This document shows, one piece after another, positions 50,563 through 59,430 of a DNA stretch of 64,000 nucleotides (the stretch's first letter is position 1; each line of letters opens with the position of its first letter). The notes under the pieces were generated by a model, which worked only from the letters and a program-made list of their open reading frames with translations, made no database searches and was not told where the DNA came from. Source of the stretch: a bacterium. Lineage in GTDB: Bacteria; Auribacterota; Tritonobacteria; UBA1439. The translations under genes were made by a program, and so were the position numbers. The stretch spans positions 62,001 through 126,000 of the forward strand of contig JAQUPF010000004.1 in the NCBI GenBank assembly GCA_028716845.1. The letters are read 5' to 3'.

Positions 50563-51698
50563 AGATCGCCTTCCTCATCTGGGATTACTCGCCCGCCCGC
50601 GGCGGGCAGGAGCGCTACCTGTCGCGACTCGCCGGCGCCCTCGCCCGGCTCGGCCACGAGATCCACGTCTTCGCGACCCGGCGCGGGGAGGGGGCGGGGG
50701 ACGGCGTCCGCTTCCACCGCGTCGCGGCGGGCGGGATCGGCCCCGCCACGCGCACCCTCTCCTACATCCGGCGCGCCCGGCGGGCGCTCGCCGCGGAGCG
50801 CTTCGACATCACGAGCGGCCTCACCCGCCACTACCCGCTCGACGTCTTCCGCATGGGGGGCGGTCTCCACAGAATCTGGCTCCAGAAGCGCGGCCCGGCG
50901 GAGCGCCTCCTCGCCCGAACGAGGCCGCTCACCTGGCTCGCCCTCGGCCTCGAGCGGCGGATCTTCGACCCCCGGAACTGCCGGCGCGTCATCGCCAATT
51001 CGCGCCTCTGCCGCGACCAGCTCCTCCGCCTCTACCCGTACCCGGCGGAACGGGTCTCCGTCGTCTACAACGGCGTCGACCACGACCTCTTCCGCCCGGG
51101 CCTCGGGGAGGCGCACCGCGCCGGCCTCCTGCGGCGCCTCGGCCTCCCCGAAACGGCGCCCGCGGCGCTCTTCGCCTCGAACAACCTCGGCCGCAAGGGG
51201 CTCGGGACCGTCTGCCGCGCCCTCGCCCGGATGGGCGACGCGGCGCCGTCGCTCCTCGTCGCCGGCGGGGGAGACGCCCGCCCGTACGAGGCCCTCTGCC
51301 GCCGCCTCGGCGTCGCCGCCCGCGTCCGCTTCCTGGGGCGCCTCGCGGACATGCGGCCCGCCTACGGCGCCGCCGACTACCTCGTTCTTCCGACCCGCTA
51401 CGACCCGTTCGCCAACGTGTGCCTCGAGGCGATGGCGTGCGGCCTCCCGGTGATCACGAGCCGCGACAACGGCGCCGCCGAGATCCTCGACGAGGGGGCG
51501 GACGGCGTCACGCTCGACGCCGGCGACGACGCCGCCCTCGCGGCGGCGATGCGCGCACTCGGCGACCGCGCGGCGCGGGAGCGGATGGGGGCGGCGGCGC
51601 GGGCGAAATCGCTCGCCTACACCGTCGAAAGGAACGCCGGGGAGACGCTCGCGGTCTACCGGCTCGTCCTGGAGGAGCGCCATGCGCGCGCCGTCTGA
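50559..51698 (+). CDS. LPS core glycosyltransferase, WaaG-like GT4
   Basis: 379 residues. IWDYSPARGGQERYLSRLAG is the GT4 acceptor loop as in WaaG (GGxxR). DHDLFRP and NNLGRKGLGTVCRALARMGD begin the donor half; TRYDPFANVCLEAMACGLPV is the donor site with Glu residues in the E-x7-E frame, then SRDNGAAEILDEGADGVTLD. The mid-protein LTRHYPLDVFRMGGGLH fits WaaG enzymes that add the first outer-core hexose. The sugar is not certain. Its stop overlaps the kinase start by 17 bases, and the kinase ribosome site (GGAGGAG) lies inside it. Confidence 0.83.
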   Translation: MKIAFLIWDYSPARGGQERYLSRLAGALARLGHEIHVFATRRGEGAGDGVRFHRVAAGGIGPATRTLSYIRRARRALAAERFDITSGLTRHYPLDVFRMGGGLHRIWLQKRGPAERLLARTRPLTWLALGLERRIFDPRNCRRVIANSRLCRDQLLRLYPYPAERVSVVYNGVDHDLFRPGLGEAHRAGLLRRLGLPETAPAALFASNNLGRKGLGTVCRALARMGDAAPSLLVAGGGDARPYEALCRRLGVAARVRFLGRLADMRPAYGAADYLVLPTRYDPFANVCLEAMACGLPVITSRDNGAAEILDEGADGVTLDAGDDAALAAAMRALGDRAARERMGAAARAKSLAYTVERNAGETLAVYRLVLEERHARAV

Positions 51699-52500
51699 GC
51701 GGGGCGGGACGGTGATCGTCGCCGAGCGATACCGGGACCTCCTCGCCGCCCTCGGCCTCCGCGCCTTCGACGACTTCATCCGCTTCGCCGGCGGCGAGCC
51801 GGTCCGGGAGAAGGGTGACCGCTCGATCGTGCGCCTCTCCCCGCCCGGCTCGCCGCCGCTCTACCTCAAGCGCCACGCCCCCGGCACGGTCCTCGGGGCC
51901 CTCCGCGCCCTCCTCTCCGGCGCCCGGCCGCTCGCCCCGGCGGTCGCCGAGTGGGAGGCGATCGCGGCGGCGCGGGCGGCGGGGGTCGCGACCATGGAGC
52001 CGATCGCCGTCGGGAGCCGGGCCCGCCGCCCCGCGCTCGGCCCCTCCTTCCTCGTCACCGCCGCCGCGCCTGGCCTCCGCCTCGAGGGGGAGGGCCGCTT
52101 TTTCCGGGGGAAATTCAGGGAGCGGCGGGATATAATAGCCGCGCTGGCCGACACCGCCCGGCGGATGCACGCCGCCGGCCTGAACCACCGGGACTTCTAC
52201 CTCAGCCACATCTTCCTGGACCCGGCGGGCGGCGGGCGGCGGATCGTGCTGATCGATCTCCAGCGGCTGCAGCGGAGGGCGCGCGGCCGGAACCGCTGGG
52301 TCGTCAAGGACCTCGCGGCGCTCAACTACTCGTCGCCCGCGCCCGAGGTGAGCCGGACCGACCGCCTCTTCTTCCTCCGCCGCTACCTCCGGGCGGCGCG
52401 GCTGGACGCGGCCGCGCGGCGGTTCGCCCGGCGGATCGCCGCCAAGACCGCCCGGATCAGGGCGCACGACATGAAACGCCGGCAGGAGGGGCGCAGATGA
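51682..52500 (+). CDS. WaaP-like LPS core kinase
   Basis: 272 residues from ATG 51682, with GGAGGAG five bases before it. Lipopolysaccharide kinase (Kdo/WaaP) family: the catalytic loop AGLNHRDFYLSHIFL has His169, Arg170 and the catalytic Asp171; IVLIDLQRLQRRARGRNRWV supplies the metal-binding Asp in the DFG-equivalent (DLQ). LYLKRHAPGTVLGALRALLS carries the ATP-binding Lys. It phosphorylates a heptose or Kdo in the inner core using ATP. The preceding GT4 and following methyltransferase are coupled; together they suggest core assembly. WaaP fits best because of the NHRDFY motif. Confidence 0.86.
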   Translation: MRAPSERGGTVIVAERYRDLLAALGLRAFDDFIRFAGGEPVREKGDRSIVRLSPPGSPPLYLKRHAPGTVLGALRALLSGARPLAPAVAEWEAIAAARAAGVATMEPIAVGSRARRPALGPSFLVTAAAPGLRLEGEGRFFRGKFRERRDIIAALADTARRMHAAGLNHRDFYLSHIFLDPAGGGRRIVLIDLQRLQRRARGRNRWVVKDLAALNYSSPAPEVSRTDRLFFLRRYLRAARLDAAARRFARRIAAKTARIRAHDMKRRQEGRR

Positions 52501-53144
52501 TGACCGATCCGCTCGAGAGGCTGCGGGCGAGCTGGAGCACGCTCTACCGGACGAGGCGCGAGATCCAGCGCAACTTCCCCGACTTCTGGGACCTGAAGAT
52601 CCGGAAGAAGCACCTCGACGTCATCATCGAGGAGATCCGGGACGGCGACTCCATCCTCGACATCGGCGCCTCCACCGGCACGCTGAAGCACCGCCTCACG
52701 GAGGAGTGCGGGCGCCGGGTGAACTACAAGAGCATGGACATCGACCGCCAGACGGAGCAGGATTACTACTCGCTCGCCGAGATCCGGGACCGCTTCGACG
52801 TCGTCTTCCTCTTCGAGGTCATCGAGCACCTCGCCTTCGAGGAGGGGCTGGGCCTCCTCACGACGATCCGGGACCTCCTCCGCCCCGGCGGCAAGCTCAT
52901 CCTCACCACCCCGAACGCCTTCCACCCCAACCGGTACTGGGAGTACTCGCACAAGGTGAGCTACCGCTACGACGAGATCGGCGGCATCCTCATCTCGCTC
53001 GGCTTCCGGGTCAAGGAGATCGTGCGGGTCTACAACGACGCCCTCCTCCGGCGGCTCTTCCGGATATGGGTCGCCGCGCCGCTCCACAAGTACCTCTCCG
53101 TCGACTTCGCCAAGTCCATCCTCATCGTCGCGGTGAAGGGGTGA
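52497..53144 (+). CDS. Class I SAM-dependent methyltransferase
   Basis: 215 residues from an ATG overlapping the kinase stop (ATGA; a second ATG follows at 52500). Motif I is ILDIGASTGTLKHRL (about 53-67); DVVFLFEVIEHLAFEE is the acidic post-motif region and RPGGKLILTTPNAFHPN is motif IV. This is the ubiE/methyltransferase 11-type layout. The N-terminal 45 residues (ASWSTLYRTRREIQRNFPDF) are helical. It could methylate a sugar hydroxyl or phosphate on the growing glycan; the target is unknown. The next gene is separated by 19 bases. Confidence 0.85.
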   Translation: MMTDPLERLRASWSTLYRTRREIQRNFPDFWDLKIRKKHLDVIIEEIRDGDSILDIGASTGTLKHRLTEECGRRVNYKSMDIDRQTEQDYYSLAEIRDRFDVVFLFEVIEHLAFEEGLGLLTTIRDLLRPGGKLILTTPNAFHPNRYWEYSHKVSYRYDEIGGILISLGFRVKEIVRVYNDALLRRLFRIWVAAPLHKYLSVDFAKSILIVAVKG

Positions 53145-53163
53145 CGGCCGCCGGGTGAGACGG

Positions 53164-54177
53164 ATGAAGATCGCGATCCTCACGACGCGGCTCGACAAGC
53201 CGAGCTACCGGTTCCGGATCGGGCAGTTCATCCCGTCCCTCGAGGCGGCCGGCGCCGCCTGCCGCCCGTTCCGGATCCCGCCGCCGGGGCCGGGGCGCTG
53301 GCGGCTGTTCCGGCGCCTCCGGGAGTTCGACATCGTCATCCTCCAGAAGAAGGTCCTGCGCCTCGCGGACCGGGCCGCCCTGCGGCGGGCCGCGCGCCGC
53401 CTCGTCTACGACGTGGACGACGCCGTCATGTTCCGCGATGCGGGCGGCCGCGCCGGCCTCTGCCCGAAGCGGCGGCGGCGCTTCCGCGCGATGGTCCGGA
53501 CGAGCGACCTCGTCCTCGCCGGGAACGACTATCTCTGCCGGTGGGCCGCCGACCACGCGCGGCGGGCGGTCTGCTTCCCCACGGTCGTGGACACCGACCG
53601 CTACACGCCGGGGGAGCGGCCGCCCTCCCCGCCGGTCGTCATCGGCTGGAGCGGCAGCCGCCCGACGAACCCGTACCTCAACCTCGTCCTGCCGGTCCTC
53701 GGCCGCCTCGCCGGGCGCCACCCGATCGCCCTGAAGGTCGTGAGCGACACGTCCGACGGCATCGACGCCTCCCTCGCCGGGCCGCTCCCGATCTCCTTCT
53801 CGGCGTGGAGCGCGGCGACGGAACTCCGCGACCTCAGGGGATTCCACGTCGGGATCATGCCGCTCCCCGACAACGGCTGGGCGCGCGGCAAGTGCGCCCT
53901 CAAGGCGCTCCTCTACATGGCCTGCGGCGTCCCCGCCGTCTGCTCGGCGGTCGGGGCGGCCGCGGACATCATCACGGACGGGACGGACGGCCTCCTCGCG
54001 GCCTCGGCGGACGAGTGGGCCGACCGGCTCGGGCGCCTCATCGCCGACGAGGGCCTCCGGGCGCGCCTCGCGGCGGCCGGGCGGGAGACCGTCGTCGCGC
54101 GCCACTCGGTGGCGGCGCACGCCCCCGTCCTCCTCGACCTGCTCCGCGAGGTGCGGGGCGAACGGGGGGGGCCATGA
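53164..54177 (+). CDS. Glycosyltransferase family 4-like protein
   Basis: 337 residues from ATG 53164; a GTG at 53155 is possible. KIAILTTRLDKPSYRFRIGQ opens the acceptor domain; a variant of YDVDDAVMFRDAGG (VYDVDDAV) is characteristic of a GT4 subfamily in polysaccharide clusters. VIGWSGSRPTNPYLNLVLPV and LPDNGWARGKCALKALLYMA with GVPAVCSAVG form the donor site; the usual Glu of E-x7-E is replaced by Lys in KALLYMACGVP, the pattern of this subfamily. It overlaps the GT2 start by 4 bases. Likely a sugar transferase for outer core or O-antigen. Confidence 0.8.
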   Translation: MKIAILTTRLDKPSYRFRIGQFIPSLEAAGAACRPFRIPPPGPGRWRLFRRLREFDIVILQKKVLRLADRAALRRAARRLVYDVDDAVMFRDAGGRAGLCPKRRRRFRAMVRTSDLVLAGNDYLCRWAADHARRAVCFPTVVDTDRYTPGERPPSPPVVIGWSGSRPTNPYLNLVLPVLGRLAGRHPIALKVVSDTSDGIDASLAGPLPISFSAWSAATELRDLRGFHVGIMPLPDNGWARGKCALKALLYMACGVPAVCSAVGAAADIITDGTDGLLAASADEWADRLGRLIADEGLRARLAAAGRETVVARHSVAAHAPVLLDLLREVRGERGGP

Positions 54178-55142
54178 CGGACGTCTCCGTCGTCGTCGTG
54201 AGCTGGAACTCGAGGCCGTACCTGGAGGCCTGCCTCGCCTCCGTCCTCGCCGGCGGCGGGCCCTCCCGCGAGGTCTTCCTCGTGGACAACGCCTCGTCGG
54301 ACGGCTCCGCCGATCTCGCCCGGGAGCGCTTCCCCGGCGTCGCCGTCATCGAGAACGCGGAGAACAGGGGCTTCGCGGCCGCCAACAACCAGGCCTTCCG
54401 CGCGGCCCGCGGGCGCTACGTCTTCCTCCTCAACCCGGACACCCGGGTCGAGGAGGGGGCGATCGGGCGGCTCGTCCGGTTCATGGACGAGCATCCCGCG
54501 GCGGGCGCCTGCGGCCCGCTCCTCGTCGGGGAGGGCGGCCGGGTCGAGCACGCCGCGCGGCGCTTCCCGACCTTCGCCGCCGCCCTCGGCGCCCGCACGC
54601 CGCTCGGCCGCCTCGGCCTCTTCCGGAGGGCCTGCGACGAGGTCCGGATGCGCGCCGTCGATTTCGGGGCGGTCACGGAGGTGGACCAGCCGTCGGGCGC
54701 GGCGCTCTTCATCCGCCGGGAGGCCCTCGACGAGGCGGGCCCCCTCGACGAGCGCTTCTTCATGTTCTTCGAGGAGGTGGATCTCTGCCGGCGGCTCAGG
54801 GACGCGGGCTGGATCATCTTTCTCCTGCCGGAGGCCCGCGTCACGCACTACGGCGGGAGGAGCAGGCGGCAGGCGCGGGCGCGCATCATCCGGGTGCGCG
54901 CCGAGAGCATGATCCGGTACTTCCGGAAGCACGAGGGGGGGGCGCGGGCCGCGCTCTTCGAGCTTGCCTTCAGGCCGCTCTTCGCCCTCGACGTCTGCAT
55001 CGAGGCGGCGGGCGCCGCCTGGAAGGCGGCGGCCGGCCGGCTCCGCGGGCGCGGGAACGCGCGGGCGATGGACGTGCTCCGCGCGGACTGCTCGTTCATC
55101 CGGCGCGACCTCCTCCCCTTCCTGCTCGGGCTCTGGGAATGA
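54174..55142 (+). CDS. Glycosyltransferase family 2, rhamnosyltransferase-type
   Basis: 322 residues. VVVVSWNSRPYLEACLASVL, LVDNASSDGSADLARERFPG and GRYVFLLNPDTRVEEGAIGR (LNPDT is the metal motif) are followed by FMFFEEVDLCRRLRDAGWII, the catalytic-base region. This is the WbbL-like pattern. C-terminal 80 residues are helical and basic and probably associate with the membrane. Unlike the GT2s at 10-23 kb it lacks the added C-terminal domain. The O-antigen ligase gene overlaps its stop (ATGA). Likely adds rhamnose or a similar sugar; specificity is inferred from family only. Confidence 0.87.
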   Translation: MTDVSVVVVSWNSRPYLEACLASVLAGGGPSREVFLVDNASSDGSADLARERFPGVAVIENAENRGFAAANNQAFRAARGRYVFLLNPDTRVEEGAIGRLVRFMDEHPAAGACGPLLVGEGGRVEHAARRFPTFAAALGARTPLGRLGLFRRACDEVRMRAVDFGAVTEVDQPSGAALFIRREALDEAGPLDERFFMFFEEVDLCRRLRDAGWIIFLLPEARVTHYGGRSRRQARARIIRVRAESMIRYFRKHEGGARAALFELAFRPLFALDVCIEAAGAAWKAAAGRLRGRGNARAMDVLRADCSFIRRDLLPFLLGLWE

Positions 55143-56434
55143 GGCGGGCGGACGACATGCGCGCGAACACCGCAATCCACGGCGCCCTCGACCGGCTCCT
55201 CGCCCCGCTCTTCTGGGCGACGCTCGCCCTCCTCTTCGCCCGGCCGTCGTTCCTCCGGATCCCGACCCCCCTCGGCACGCTCAGCCTCACGAGCGCCAGG
55301 AACATCGCCCTCATCTTCTGCGCCGCCTGGCTCGCGGCGGCGGTCCTCGCCCCCCGCCGGCTCCGCGGGGCGCGGCCGTTCCTCCCGCCCGTCGCCCTCT
55401 TCGTCGGCTGGAGCGCCCTCTCCGCCGCCCTCTCGCCGTTCGGCCCGCCCCGCGAGCGCTGGTCGGCCGTCCTCGAGGCGCTCCTCTACGCGGTCTTCTT
55501 CTGCGCCGCCCTCGACCTGCTCGCGGAACGGCCGTCGCGCCGCCGCGCGGTCATCCGCCTCCTCTTCCCCGTCGCGGCCGGCGTCGCCGTCGTCAACCTC
55601 TCCCGCCACTACGCCCGCGGGACCTGGTTCATCATGGACCAGGACTACCCGATGTGGGACGGGAAGAACGCCTTCGGCCTCTTCATGGCCATGTCGCTCG
55701 CCGCCGCCTCCTCGCTCGCCCCCGCCGCCCGGGGGGCGCGCCGCGCGGTGCCGTTCGCCGCCGGCCTCGCCGCCCTCGCCCTCGGCGTCCTGTACAGCTA
55801 CTCCCGCGGCGCCTGGCTCGGCCTCGCCGCCGCGATCGGCGTCCTGTTCTCGCGGATGCGGCCGTGGAAATGCGCGGCCATCCTCGCCGCCGCCGCCCTC
55901 ACCCTCGCCCTCCTCCCGACGAGGCGGATGGCGCAGCGGTTTTTCGCCACCGGCGGCGAGCGCGACCGGAACCTCGCCCGTCGGATGGCCGTCTGGGACG
56001 GCGCCCTCCGCATGATGCGCGACCGGCCCCTCCTCGGCGTGGGGCCGGGGGAGTTCAGGACCGCCTGCGACCGCTACCTCGGCGAGCCGCCCCCCGGCAC
56101 GCCGGTCGGCCGGCGGGGCAGGCCGATCGTCCGTTACCGGGAGCACGCCCACAACCTCTTCCTCCAGGTCGGGGCCGAGACGGGCCTGCCGGGCCTCGGC
56201 GCGCTCCTCTGGGGGACGGCGGCGGTCGCGGTCGCCGCGCGCGGGCGGTTCCGGCGGGCCCGGGGGGCCGCGGAGACGGCCCTCGCGGCGGGGCTCCTGG
56301 CGGCGCTCGCCGCGTTCCTCGCCTTCTCGCTCGTGGACTCGAGCTGGGCGGGGCGGTTCTCGGGGAGCTCGTTCATGCACATCAACCTGATCGCGGCGCT
56401 GCTCGCGGCGGCGCTCGCCGGGGGCGACGGCTGA
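55139..56434 (+). CDS. waaL: O-antigen ligase/polymerase family membrane protein
   Basis: 431 residues with about ten to twelve membrane helices. The Wzy_C/O-antigen ligase domain is shown by YSYSRGAWLGLAAAIGVLFS (conserved Arg) and the large periplasmic loop beginning GVGPGEFRTACDRYLGEPPP and HAHNLFLQVGAETGLPGLGA, which contains the conserved His. It would transfer undecaprenyl-linked O-antigen onto lipid A-core in the periplasm. Wzy polymerases share this fold, so ligase versus polymerase is not settled; the neighbouring core genes favour WaaL. The kinase gene starts 26 bases after its stop. Confidence 0.82.
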   Translation: MRRADDMRANTAIHGALDRLLAPLFWATLALLFARPSFLRIPTPLGTLSLTSARNIALIFCAAWLAAAVLAPRRLRGARPFLPPVALFVGWSALSAALSPFGPPRERWSAVLEALLYAVFFCAALDLLAERPSRRRAVIRLLFPVAAGVAVVNLSRHYARGTWFIMDQDYPMWDGKNAFGLFMAMSLAAASSLAPAARGARRAVPFAAGLAALALGVLYSYSRGAWLGLAAAIGVLFSRMRPWKCAAILAAAALTLALLPTRRMAQRFFATGGERDRNLARRMAVWDGALRMMRDRPLLGVGPGEFRTACDRYLGEPPPGTPVGRRGRPIVRYREHAHNLFLQVGAETGLPGLGALLWGTAAVAVAARGRFRRARGAAETALAAGLLAALAAFLAFSLVDSSWAGRFSGSSFMHINLIAALLAAALAGGDG

Positions 56435-56460
56435 TCCCCCCGGCCGACACGGCACGGCAC

Positions 56461-58161
56461 ATGGGCGACGAATCGCGGAACGGGATCATCTCGACGACCG
56501 TCTCGGTGCGGGGCGCGCGGGGCATCCGCTGGCGCGTGAACCCGGCCCACGCCCCCCTCTTCCTCGCCGACCGGCAGCCCGACCCGCTCGCCCTCCTCAA
56601 GGGGCGGCGCGGGGAGATCATCAAGCGGTCGCCGGCGCGCGTCATCTTCTCCTCGACGCTCGACGACGGGGACGGGGGCCTCCCCGTCGTCATCAAGGTC
56701 TACCGGCACCCGCGGCTCGGCGACTGGATCAAGGCGAACCTCTGCGGCTCGAAGGGGAGTCGGGAGTGGGACGTCACCGTCGCGGCGGCGGGCCGCGGCC
56801 TCCCGACCGTCGTCCCGGTGGCGTTCGGCGAACGGCGCCGGCTCGGCCTCCTCCAGGAGAGCTACCTCATCACGGTCCGCCTCTACGACTGCCTCACGCT
56901 CGAGGAGGTCCTCTTCTCCCCCGACCGCTCGCGGCGGGCCGGCGGGAGGCGGCGGCGGCGCGTGATCGTGCTGCTCGCCGGGATCCTCCGGCGGATGCAC
57001 GACCGCGGCATCCACCACCTCGACCTCCACCCCGGCAACTTCCTCGTCGGGAGGGACGCGGCGGGCGGTGACGAGATCCACCTCCTCGACCTCCACCGGG
57101 CGAACGTGCGGGCCTCCCTCCCCCCGCGCGCGCGCATCAGGAGCCTCTCCCAGTTCAACATGTTCGCCCGGATCTCGCTGTCGAGGAGCGAGCGGCTCCT
57201 CTTCTTCGACGCCTACTTCGGCGCCGACCGGCTCTGGCAGGAGGAGAAGCGGCTGCTCCTGGAGCGGATCGACTCCCTCACCCGGCGGATGAGCTGGCGG
57301 CTCTGGAGGCGGCGCGAGCGGCGCTGCCTGGAGCGGAACAAGTATTTCATGCGCCTCGACTTCGCCCGGATGCGGGGCTTCGCCCGCCGGGACGCCTGGA
57401 AGGGGGAGATGGCGCGCTTCCTCCTCGGCGGCCTCGTCCCCGGCGAGGGGGCGCTCGTGAAGGAGTCCCGGAGCAAGGCGCTCTGGGAGCGCGGGATGGA
57501 GATCGGGGGGGAGCGGCGGACGCTCGTCATCAAGCACTACCGGCCGAAGCGGGGATGGAAGGCGGCCGCCTACCTGTTCCGCCCCTCGCAGGCCATCCGC
57601 TCATGGAGGGGGGCGTACGCCCTCCGGATCAGGAACATCGAGACGGTGAACGCCGTCGCCGCGCTCGAGGAGCGTCGCGCCTTCGGGCGGCTCGGGAACG
57701 CCTACTTCATCTCCGACAAGGTGCCGGGCGTCGAGCACCTCGCCGCCGCGGCCGCCCGCCCGCTCGACGCCGAAGGCCGCCGGCGCCTCGTCCGCGGCCT
57801 CGCCCTCTTCCTCCGGCGCCTCCACGACCGCGGCGCCGCCCACGGGGACATGAAGGCGACGAACATCCTCGTCGGCGGCCCCGCCGGCGGGCCGTTCTCC
57901 TTCTCGCTCTCCGATCTCGACCTCGTGCGGACGGGGCCGTCCGTCCGGCGCCGCCGGGTCGTCCGCGCCCTCGCCCAGCTCAACAAGTCGCTCCTCGACC
58001 TCGACCGGGCGGACCTGTTCGACCGGCGGCGCTTCCTGCGGATCTACGCCGGCCCGCACCGGCGGCGCGAGGCGGCCGCCCTCTGGCGGGCGGTCTCCCG
58101 CCGGACCGCGGCGTACCTGAGGAAGAGCGGCCGGCGCTTCTCGCGGGGGGGCGGCCGGTGA
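56461..58161 (+). CDS. Tandem LPS-kinase-like fusion (two kinase domains)
   Basis: 566 residues from ATG 56461. Domain 1 (about 1-270): VVIKVYRHPR supplies the ATP-binding Lys; His186, Asp188 and Asn193 lie in the catalytic loop (HHLDLHPGNFLV) and Asp210 in LLDLHRANV. Domain 2 (about 290-560): VIKHYRPKRGWKAAAYLFRP, then Asp463 and Lys465 in HGDMKATNILV and Asp485 in LSDLDLVR. Each half has its own lysine, catalytic Asp and metal Asp, so both could be active. Related enzymes are single-domain WaaP/InaA/Kdo kinases of about 270 residues. It may place two phosphates on the LPS core. Coupled to the GT9 downstream (GTGA). Confidence 0.8.
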   Translation: MGDESRNGIISTTVSVRGARGIRWRVNPAHAPLFLADRQPDPLALLKGRRGEIIKRSPARVIFSSTLDDGDGGLPVVIKVYRHPRLGDWIKANLCGSKGSREWDVTVAAAGRGLPTVVPVAFGERRRLGLLQESYLITVRLYDCLTLEEVLFSPDRSRRAGGRRRRRVIVLLAGILRRMHDRGIHHLDLHPGNFLVGRDAAGGDEIHLLDLHRANVRASLPPRARIRSLSQFNMFARISLSRSERLLFFDAYFGADRLWQEEKRLLLERIDSLTRRMSWRLWRRRERRCLERNKYFMRLDFARMRGFARRDAWKGEMARFLLGGLVPGEGALVKESRSKALWERGMEIGGERRTLVIKHYRPKRGWKAAAYLFRPSQAIRSWRGAYALRIRNIETVNAVAALEERRAFGRLGNAYFISDKVPGVEHLAAAAARPLDAEGRRRLVRGLALFLRRLHDRGAAHGDMKATNILVGGPAGGPFSFSLSDLDLVRTGPSVRRRRVVRALAQLNKSLLDLDRADLFDRRRFLRIYAGPHRRREAAALWRAVSRRTAAYLRKSGRRFSRGGGR

Positions 58162-59180
58162 AGAACATCCTCATCATCAAGCCGAGCTCGTTCGGCGACA
58201 TCGTCCAGGCGCTCCCCGTCGCGGCGCGCGCCCGGGAGACCTGGCCGGAGGCCCGGATCTCCTGGCTCCTCAACACGCAGTACCGGCGCCTCCTCGAGCC
58301 GAACCCGTGCGTGGACCGCCTCTACCTCTTCGACCGCGACCGGTGGCGGAAGCGGCGGGACCTCGCCGGCGCGGCCTCCTCGCTCCTCGCCCTCTGCCGC
58401 GAGCTCCGCGCCGCCTCCTTCGACGCCGTCCTCGACCTCCAGGGCCTCTTCCGGAGCGGCGTCCTCACCCTCGCCGCCGGCGCGCCGGTCCGCGCCGGCT
58501 TCGCCGACGCCCGCGAGTTCGCCCATCTCTTCTACACCGTGAAGGTGCGCGCGGCGCGGCCGGACCTCCACGCGGTGGACCGCTGTCTCCTCGCGGCGGC
58601 CGCGATCGGCTGCCGCGGATCGCGCGTCTCCTTCCCGCTCGGCCTCGGCCCCGGGGAGGAGTCCTGGGCGGAGCGGGTCACCGCCGGGCGCCGCCCGCTC
58701 GTCGGCCTCTCCCCCTCGGGGCGGTGGCGGACGAAGCGCTGGCCCGACGACAGCTTCGCCCGGCTCGGCGAACTCCTCCTCGGGCGGGGGGCGGCCGTCG
58801 CGGTCATCGGCGGCCCCGCGGGGGAGGCCGCGGGCGTGGCGGCGCGGCTCCGGGGGCGGGCGATCGTGGCGGACGACGTCGCCGACCCGCTGCGCCTCGC
58901 GGCCCTCCTCGGCCGGCTCGACCTCCTCGTGACGAACGACACCGGGCCGATGCACCTCGCCGCCGCCGCGGGGACGCGCGTCGTCGCCCTCTTCGGCCCG
59001 ACGAACCCGGACCGGACCGGCCCCTGGGGGGAGGGCCACCGGGTCCTCCGCGCCCCCGTCGACTGCGCCCCCTGCTACGAGCGCGAATGCCCCCGCGGAG
59101 ACGACTGCATGCGCGCCATCACCGTCGAGGCGGTGCTCTACGCCGTGGAGGAGTGCCTGGCCGCCGGCAGCCGCTCCTAG
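58158..59180 (+). CDS. Glycosyltransferase family 9 (heptosyltransferase-type)
   Basis: 340 residues from a GTG overlapping the kinase stop. ILIIKPSSFGDIVQALPVAA is the WaaC-like opening (K..S.GDI); FDAVLDLQGLFRSG, GLSPSGRWRTKRWPDDSFAR and LVTNDTGPMHLAAAAGTRVV follow, with FGPTNPDRTGPWG. It resembles heptosyltransferase I, but four Cys near the end (CAPCYERECPRGDDC) match WaaF-type and the gene at 49525. Sugar: heptose likely, position uncertain. The TAG stop lies at the very edge of the mobile-element arm (59180). Confidence 0.86.
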   Translation: MKNILIIKPSSFGDIVQALPVAARARETWPEARISWLLNTQYRRLLEPNPCVDRLYLFDRDRWRKRRDLAGAASSLLALCRELRAASFDAVLDLQGLFRSGVLTLAAGAPVRAGFADAREFAHLFYTVKVRAARPDLHAVDRCLLAAAAIGCRGSRVSFPLGLGPGEESWAERVTAGRRPLVGLSPSGRWRTKRWPDDSFARLGELLLGRGAAVAVIGGPAGEAAGVAARLRGRAIVADDVADPLRLAALLGRLDLLVTNDTGPMHLAAAAGTRVVALFGPTNPDRTGPWGEGHRVLRAPVDCAPCYERECPRGDDCMRAITVEAVLYAVEECLAAGSRS

Positions 59181-59419
59181 CCACAGAGATCACAGAGAAC
59201 ACAGAGTGCATTCACCATGTATGAGGAATTGACACGCGATATAATCGGCGCGGCAATTGAGGTGCACCGAATCCTTGGTCCGGGACTCCTTGAATCGATA
59301 TACGAGGAGGCACTCTGCCACGAGCTGGACATGCGCGGTATTTCATATGAGAGACAGGCGCCAGTGAGCGTCGCGTACAATGGAAAGACATTCTCCGTGT
59401 TCTCTGTGATCTCTGTGGC
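59180..59419. mobile_element. Miniature GxxExxY element with 27-bp terminal inverted repeats
   Basis: Left arm 59180-59206 (GCCACAGAGATCACAGAGAA then CACAGAG) and right arm 59393-59419 (CTCCGTGTTCTCTGTGATCT then CTGTGGC) are inverted repeats with 26 of 27 bases matching. They enclose a truncated GxxExxY gene. The arms are the same sequence, with a few substitutions, as those of repeats R1-R6. The element sits exactly between the GT9 stop codon and the lpxL start, and no target-site duplication is evident. The combination of perfect-looking termini, a coding gene and dispersed derivative copies is what a mobile element and its non-autonomous relatives would show. Mobility is inferred. Confidence 0.6.
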
Positions 59420-59423
59420 TTAG
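59217..59423 (+). pseudogene. Truncated GxxExxY-family protein (PD-(D/E)XK-type)
   Basis: 68 codons. IIGAAIEVHRILGPGLLESI followed by YEEALCHELDMRGISYERQA is the GxxExxY signature (GPGLLESIY). About 55 residues match; full-length family members are about 120-130 and carry the nuclease-type D..ExK residues in the missing half. After YNGKTF the frame passes into the element's right arm and ends with SVFSVISVA, so the arm supplies the C-terminus. No ribosome site precedes the ATG. Either the gene is decayed or this short form is a deliberate product. The family is found with similar repeats in many genomes, as far as I recall. Confidence 0.72.
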
Positions 59424-59430
59424 AACCGCC

